Source: Burkholderiales bacterium
GTDB taxonomy: Bacteria; Pseudomonadota; Gammaproteobacteria; Burkholderiales; Ga0077523
DNA: 45,794 nt
NCBI GenBank assembly: GCA_019747905.1
Contig: JAIEQG010000135.1
Coordinates: 1-45,794, forward strand
Reading direction: 5' to 3'
Within the stretch, counting starts at the first letter, position 1. The number at the start of each line of letters is the position of its first letter. The notes under the pieces are model-generated. The model saw only the letters and a program-made list of their open reading frames with translations, ran no database searches and was not told the origin of the DNA. The translations under genes and the position numbers were made by a program. This document shows, piece by piece, positions 41,942 to 45,794 of the stretch.

Positions 41942-42686
41942 GCCTGGAGCTCCTGTTTCAAGCGGTTGGGGCGGGTGCTCCACCGAGGATGGCGAAATCA
42001 TGAACCTGAAAGGCATACAACTGGCATACGGATGAGCCGAGCCCTCCGCATCATGCATTGCGCCACCGAGGGCCTCCCGCCGAGCCAGTAGCTTGCGCAA
42101 GCAGCCTCGGAAGCTGGTTGAGGGGGCCGTTTGTCGTCGAGAAGCAGCACTGCCGATCGGTAAACCGCCAAGGGTCGAACCCGTTCGCCCGCCATGGCTA
42201 CCGCGTCGCAACAAATCCGCTTCTACCTCAGTGACGGCATACACATCGCCCACGCGATCTCGCGAGAAGGTGTCCGGCCTGATGCCGCGCGTACGATGTC
42301 CGACGCTGGTCACCCAGCCCGTGATGGTGGTCGCGCATCGTTCGAGGCAGGCCGGCGGATCCCTTCCTGGGGGGAAAGCCCCGGTGCTCGCACTCGTCGT
42401 TCGCGTGCAACGGGTGATGTTCCACTGCTGCAGGTGCGTCGTTCACCCCGGCGTGTGATCGACGGACCGTTTGCGCTGCGCACCGCCACAAACGAAGAGC
42501 GCGCGGCATTCGCATGTCTCCTGTGAGCGCCCTTTGGCGATCTGCATGAGCGGTGCAGGCGTGACCCCGGCAGACTGCTTGACGAGCGGTGGCCTCATAC
42601 GAGCTATCGCCACGCTGGACGCGAGCTGAATTTCAATCACTACTCGGCCCGGCGCTTCCACCACATCACGTCCTGGAGATTCGAAC
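41942..42686. other. Intergenic region with one decayed gene
   Basis: These 745 bases lie between the divergent binding-protein operon and the AhpD-like gene. The part at 42194-42458 is a hydrolase remnant described separately. The rest has no clear gene. The promoters of both divergent operons must lie at the two ends. Confidence 0.55.
42194..42458 (+). pseudogene. Remnant of an alpha/beta hydrolase-like gene with internal deletion
   Basis: In one frame the first 26 codons read QQIRFYLSDGIHIAHAISRE, close to the N-terminal strand pair of alpha/beta hydrolases often fused to cyclase or BTAD/LuxR regulators (QxIRF...DGVRIAYA). In a second frame the following part reads VSGLMPRVRCPTLVTQPVMV and then HRSRQAGGSLPG, close to the late segment (LLPRVRCPTLV... 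SIPG) of the same family. The nucleophile region between them is missing. This is a frame-shifted, internally deleted remnant. Homology is by eye, so confidence is moderate. Confidence 0.45.
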
Positions 42687-43097
42687 ATGCGCAAACTTCA
42701 CTCGATGGCGTTGACGGGGTTCGCAGCCGGCTTGCTCGCCTTTGCGGGCGGAATGGCCGCCGCGCAGGATCTGCCCAACTTCGTCAAGAACACGTTCCCG
42801 AAGCAATCGTTGAATGCCACGGCACAGGAACTGGCAGTGACCGACGGCAAGGAGTTCTCGCTGCCGGCAAAGTACTCGGAGCTGATCGGTCTGGCAGTGG
42901 CAGCGACGGTGCCGTGCCGGTATTGCATCTACTACCACCAGAAAGCAGCCCGCAAGTTCGGGGCAAGCGAGGCGGAGATTCGCGATGCCCTCTACCAAGC
43001 CGGTGTGGTTCGCCAGTTCAGCACCATTCTGAACGGCATGGACTACAGCGAGGACGCGTTCAAGCGCGAGGTGGACAAGATCTTCTCGGGCCAATAG
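42687..43097 (+). CDS. Exported AhpD-like / carboxymuconolactone decarboxylase-fold protein
   Basis: This 136-residue protein has a signal peptide (MALTGFAAGLLAFAGGMAAAQ). The AhpD-type active-site motif is present: YSELIGLAVAATVPCRYCIYYH with Cys77, Cys80 and His84. AhpD-family proteins reduce peroxides or act as thiol relays; cytoplasmic forms are common, and an exported one is less usual. GGAG precedes the ATG. It lies between binding-protein operons and is the third thiol-motif periplasmic protein of the region, with SCO1 and the glutaredoxin fusion. Confidence 0.88.
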   Translation: MRKLHSMALTGFAAGLLAFAGGMAAAQDLPNFVKNTFPKQSLNATAQELAVTDGKEFSLPAKYSELIGLAVAATVPCRYCIYYHQKAARKFGASEAEIRDALYQAGVVRQFSTILNGMDYSEDAFKREVDKIFSGQ

Positions 43098-43172
43098 CGG
43101 GAGGACCAGGGTCGACGGGCACCCGCTCGTCGATCCGTTCACTGCAGCATCGAATGGTCTGCGAGCGGCGGC

Positions 43173-44177
43173 TCAGGCTTTCATCTCGTGCCGCAGTTCG
43201 TCGAGAAAGCGCCAGTCCGATCCCCGCGCGATCAGTTCCTTGGGCGACGACCGGATCAGGCCGACGTCGTGGAGGCGCACGCCGTGGAAGCGCATGGCGT
43301 CAGCGGGATCGTGGGTGCGCCAGGAACCGAAGTTCGACTCGAGCAGGGTCTGGAGACCGTACTCGTAGCGTTCCACCACACGCCGGTCGACCAGAGCCCG
43401 CGCGACCCGTTCCGGTTCCCGGGTGCAGAGGTCGGCCGCCCGGATCAACGCGCGCATCACTCGCTTGGTCGCGCGCGGATGCTTTTCCAGGAACTCGCGG
43501 GACGTCAGCAGCATGCAGCAGGCGTACTGCGACCACGGCTTGTCGGTCGCCGTGTTCACGATGACCGGTCCGATGCCTCGCGCTCGCAACTCCTGGGTTT
43601 CGGGAGGGAAGCCGAGATAGGCATCCACCTTGCCGTCGATGTAGAGCTGTTTCCCGACCGGCGGCAGCTGGGTGACCCAGCGAATGTCCTTGCGGGGGTC
43701 TACGCCGACGTAGGCTGCCATGCTCGACAGCATCGCGTGCTGCGCGCCGCCCAGTCCGTCGACGGCGACGGTAGCGCCGTGCAGATCGCGGATGCTGCGC
43801 ACGCGCCTGGACCCGAAGAGCTCGTAGCACCCCAGGTGTGCTCCCATCAGGGTGACGAAGTCGCTCTCGGCATCCAGCGCCAGCATGATCGAGCATACCG
43901 ACATCATGTCGAAGTCGGCCTTGCCGGGGCCGACACCGACTCCGTCGTATGGCCCCACGAAGCCGACGTCGGTGAAGCCCTCGGCTGCGAGCAGCGGTTC
44001 GACGACGTGAAGCGGCGCTATGCACGCCACGGGGTAGAAGTGCAGGCGCACGCGTTGGGTCTCGGGCGGTGCGTCGGCGATCGACATGGGGACGTCGCAC
44101 AAGCAAGAGGTCAAGGCCGCAGCCGACTGCGCGATGAATCGTCGCCGATGAGTATTCACGGGCAAGGTTGGAAACAT
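43173..44177 (-). CDS. Tat-type periplasmic binding protein (NMT1/SsuA-like), paralogue 3
   Basis: This 334-residue protein has a Tat-like signal (NTHRRRFIAQSAAAL). It shares the paralogue segments MGAHLGCYEL, RDLHG, DKPWSQYACC, TKRVMRALIRAADLC and GSDWRFLDELRHEMKA. Cys52, 117, 220, 221 and 251 align with the other copies, and it has extra Cys at 25, 27 and 95. It is transcribed alone, divergent from a second exported hydrolase. Tandem and dispersed copies suggest duplication followed by divergence of ligand. Confidence 0.85.
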   Translation of the reverse strand: MFPTLPVNTHRRRFIAQSAAALTSCLCDVPMSIADAPPETQRVRLHFYPVACIAPLHVVEPLLAAEGFTDVGFVGPYDGVGVGPGKADFDMMSVCSIMLALDAESDFVTLMGAHLGCYELFGSRRVRSIRDLHGATVAVDGLGGAQHAMLSSMAAYVGVDPRKDIRWVTQLPPVGKQLYIDGKVDAYLGFPPETQELRARGIGPVIVNTATDKPWSQYACCMLLTSREFLEKHPRATKRVMRALIRAADLCTREPERVARALVDRRVVERYEYGLQTLLESNFGSWRTHDPADAMRFHGVRLHDVGLIRSSPKELIARGSDWRFLDELRHEMKA

Positions 44178-44378
44178 GCCTTTGCTCCAGGTCCACGACC
44201 GATGTGGCTACCTTAGTCGCGCCGGGCTGCGCCTGCAACGGGGTTAGTCGGCAGATCGGGAATGCGTAAGCGCAGGGTAAGCATCGGCCGGGCACAGTGG
44301 TGACGGACGCCGGCTTGCGGCGACAGGGGCCGGCAGTCCGATCTCGAGGATTGGCTGTCACCCAAATGGAGGTGTTCC

Positions 44379-45284
44379 ATGGCTCACGACAGAATCACCA
44401 TTGCGCAGTGCTGCGGAGCGATAGCCGCAGCGCTGCTGTTGGCGTTCTCCGGCAGCGCGCTCGCGGGCAAGTATGTTCGCGTGAGCCCCGAACTGACTCT
44501 GCACTACGAGGAATCGGGATCCGGTCGACCCATCATCTTCATCCCGGGTTGGACCTTCACTACCCGATCCATGGAGCAGCAGGTTGCACATTTCTCCAAG
44601 CGCTTTCGGGCGATCAGCTACGATCCGCGCGGGCAAGGTAAGTCATCGAAGACTCGGGAGAACAACCACTACACGCAACATGGCGCCGACCTGCTGGCGT
44701 TCATGGCGGCACTGAAACTCAAGAACGTCGTCATCGTCGGTCATTCGTGGGGGTGCCAGACGACCTATGCCTACTTTCGTGCTCACGGCACGGAGAACGT
44801 GAAAGCTTTCGTATGCATCGACTCTCCGCCGAAGTTGATCGTGGAACAGGAAGGCGACTGGGGACTGGTGAAGGCTGCAGCCGAACTCAAGCCTTATCAC
44901 GATGGCACGGCCTACGCCCGCGCGCATGCCACCCGGGAGTTCCTGCAGTCGATGGTGACTCGGCCGCTGAAACCGCAGGAAATCCAGGCCCTCGTCGATG
45001 AATCGATGAAGACTCCGACGTCGATCGCACTTCAGCTCGACTATGACGCGAACATGGCCGACTACACAGCGGAGGCTCGGGCGATCGACGGCAAGGTTCC
45101 GGTGCTGAACGTCCTCGCGGACCCGGGCTGGTACGACGGCTGGACTGCCGCAGGCAGAGCCTGGGTCGGCAGGCACGCACCGCACTCCGAGGTGGAAGCT
45201 TTCGGATTGCACCTGCTGCATTGGGAGTTTCCGGAGCGGTTCAACGCCGCCGTCGACGCGTTTCTCGAGCGCGCCCTGCGCTGA
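44379..45284 (+). CDS. Exported alpha/beta hydrolase, second copy
   Basis: This 301-residue protein has a signal peptide (CCGAIAAALLLAFSGSALAG). The hydrolase marks are FIPGWTFTTRSM (oxyanion region), YDPRGQGKS, the nucleophile elbow GHSWGC with Ser123, and a late His in FGLHLLHWEFP. It differs clearly in sequence from the hydrolase at 38933 but has the same length and location type. GGAGG precedes the ATG. It is divergent from binding-protein paralogue 3. The likely place of action is the periplasm. Confidence 0.87.
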   Translation: MAHDRITIAQCCGAIAAALLLAFSGSALAGKYVRVSPELTLHYEESGSGRPIIFIPGWTFTTRSMEQQVAHFSKRFRAISYDPRGQGKSSKTRENNHYTQHGADLLAFMAALKLKNVVIVGHSWGCQTTYAYFRAHGTENVKAFVCIDSPPKLIVEQEGDWGLVKAAAELKPYHDGTAYARAHATREFLQSMVTRPLKPQEIQALVDESMKTPTSIALQLDYDANMADYTAEARAIDGKVPVLNVLADPGWYDGWTAAGRAWVGRHAPHSEVEAFGLHLLHWEFPERFNAAVDAFLERALR

Positions 45285-45416
45285 TCTCAGGTCCGCCCCG
45301 TCTGCTGCGGGGCCGGGCAGCGCTGCGGCCGGCGGTTCGCTACACTCCTGTCATCGCGTATCGCGCGATCGAGCCGGCGTGACGCTGCTCGAACCTTAAC
45401 GCAGGAGACTCGAACC

Positions 45417-45542
45417 ATGGCCAAGGGTCAGTTACGCAGCAACAAGGAACCGAAGAAACCGAAGAAGGCCAAGGCTCCGGCCGGTGCAGCTGCACCGTTC
45501 GCCGCGACGACCGGCGCAGGGGCGAAAGGAAAGAAGAAGTAG
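45417..45542 (+). CDS. Small basic conserved protein (MAKGQLRSN family)
   Basis: This 41-residue protein begins MAKGQLRSNKEPKKPKKAK and ends KGKKK, and is very Lys/Ala-rich. Short proteins with the same MAKGQ-RSN start are, as I recall, widespread in betaproteobacteria and of unknown function; a nucleic-acid binding role would fit the charge. GCAGGAG precedes the ATG, and a bidirectional terminator follows 25 bases after the stop. Confidence 0.75.
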   Translation: MAKGQLRSNKEPKKPKKAKAPAGAAAPFAATTGAGAKGKKK

Positions 45543-45567
45543 CCGCACCCGAACGGCAGGTGCAAAA

Positions 45568-45596
45568 AAAAGAGCGGCCCTGAGGGCCGCTCTTTT
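45568..45596. terminator. Bidirectional intrinsic terminator
   Basis: A perfect 13-bp stem (AAAAGAGCGGCCC with GGGCCGCTCTTTT, three-base loop TGA) has A-runs on the left and T-runs on the right, so it can end transcripts from both strands. It separates the small basic gene from the convergent cyclase-family gene. Confidence 0.9.
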
Positions 45597-45615
45597 CATC
45601 GCTTGAAACTCGCGA

Positions 45616-45794
45616 TCAGTACAGCACTACCGGGTTGCCCGGGGAGCCCGTGCCGCCGATGATCTTGAGGGGCGCCCAGATGAAGGCACCTTCGTAGACC
45701 TTGGCATCGACGAGCGTCTTGGTGTCGACGTTCTCCAGGTTCCAGATGCCGCGCTTCGGCTGCAGTTCGGTGTGGCAGGGCACGGCATAGCCGT
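45616..45794 (-). CDS. C-terminus of a cyclase-family protein (partial)
   Basis: The minus-strand frame is open from the window edge to a TGA at 45616-45618. The visible 58 residues include EGAFIWAPLKIIGGTGSPGNP and end in VVLY. This matches the end of the cyclase family (kynurenine formamidase-like, PF04199), where a GGTGSP-like turn is common. The N-terminus and metal-binding His residues are off the window. These enzymes often hydrolyse amides or cyclise polyketide-like acids; the substrate is unknown here. Confidence 0.75.
   Translation of the reverse strand, partial: GYAVPCHTELQPKRGIWNLENVDTKTLVDAKVYEGAFIWAPLKIIGGTGSPGNPVVLY

Noticed and set aside
41998-42515. Several overlapping open frames on both strands in the divergent region
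   Set aside because: None has a ribosome-binding site and consistent coding style; only the fragmentary hydrolase-like match was kept as a pseudogene.

Overview
The window is a GC-rich stretch of a bacterial chromosome, most likely from a betaproteobacterium (Burkholderiales-like, possibly uncultured). I base this on the codon and GC style, an intracellular poly-hydroxybutyrate depolymerase, a stand-alone IF-1 paralogue beside a cold-shock gene, a small basic protein starting MAKGQLRSN, and the mix of TRAP and sugar ABC catabolic operons. No rRNA, tRNA, CRISPR array, transposase or prophage gene was recognised.

Layout. 1-8.9 kb: housekeeping and hypothetical genes (a lipoprotein, a PhyH-type dioxygenase, a SAM hydrolase-type protein, UPF0149, an S51 peptidase, ACP phosphodiesterase, a small VOC-like protein, an M20 amidohydrolase and two unknown proteins). 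8.9-13.7 kb: an exported alpha/beta hydrolase, PHB depolymerase, an SDR, an exported DJ-1/PfpI-like protein that lacks its catalytic Cys, and a short hypothetical. 13.8-25.1 kb: a LysR regulator followed by a one-direction catabolic run (cupin dioxygenase, quinone oxidoreductase, two SDRs, a D-2-hydroxyacid dehydrogenase, a methyltransferase, an HpaI-type aldolase, an LEA-like lipoprotein, a three-part TRAP transporter and a TauD-like dioxygenase). Together these look like uptake and oxidative breakdown of an organic or sugar acid. 25.3-25.9 kb: a cold-shock protein and IF-1. 26.1-32.9 kb (minus strand): a sugar ABC operon (binding protein, two permeases, ATPase) ending in a large protein that resembles D-apionate lactonase. 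A four-helix-bundle gene flanked by CTAGGGG repeats sits inside this operon. 33.2-34.5 kb: a FAH-family hydratase and a DUF4124-glutaredoxin fusion.

34.5-45.3 kb is the most unusual part. A minus-strand run of seven genes encodes two paralogous Tat-type periplasmic binding proteins, an alpha/beta hydrolase, a SCO1-like thiol protein, a sensor histidine kinase, a single-domain response regulator and a REC-cyclase-SARP/BTAD fusion. Next to it lie a decayed hydrolase remnant, a periplasmic AhpD-like CxxC protein, a third paralogous binding protein and a second exported hydrolase. The three binding proteins share five conserved cysteines, including a vicinal pair, and have no permease or ATPase nearby. 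I propose a periplasmic ligand or redox sensing system rather than a transporter.

Across the window, six intergenic sites carry paired, oppositely oriented GC-rich hairpins of one sequence family (REPIN-like doublets). The right edge holds a small basic protein gene, a bidirectional terminator and the C-terminus of a cyclase-family protein.
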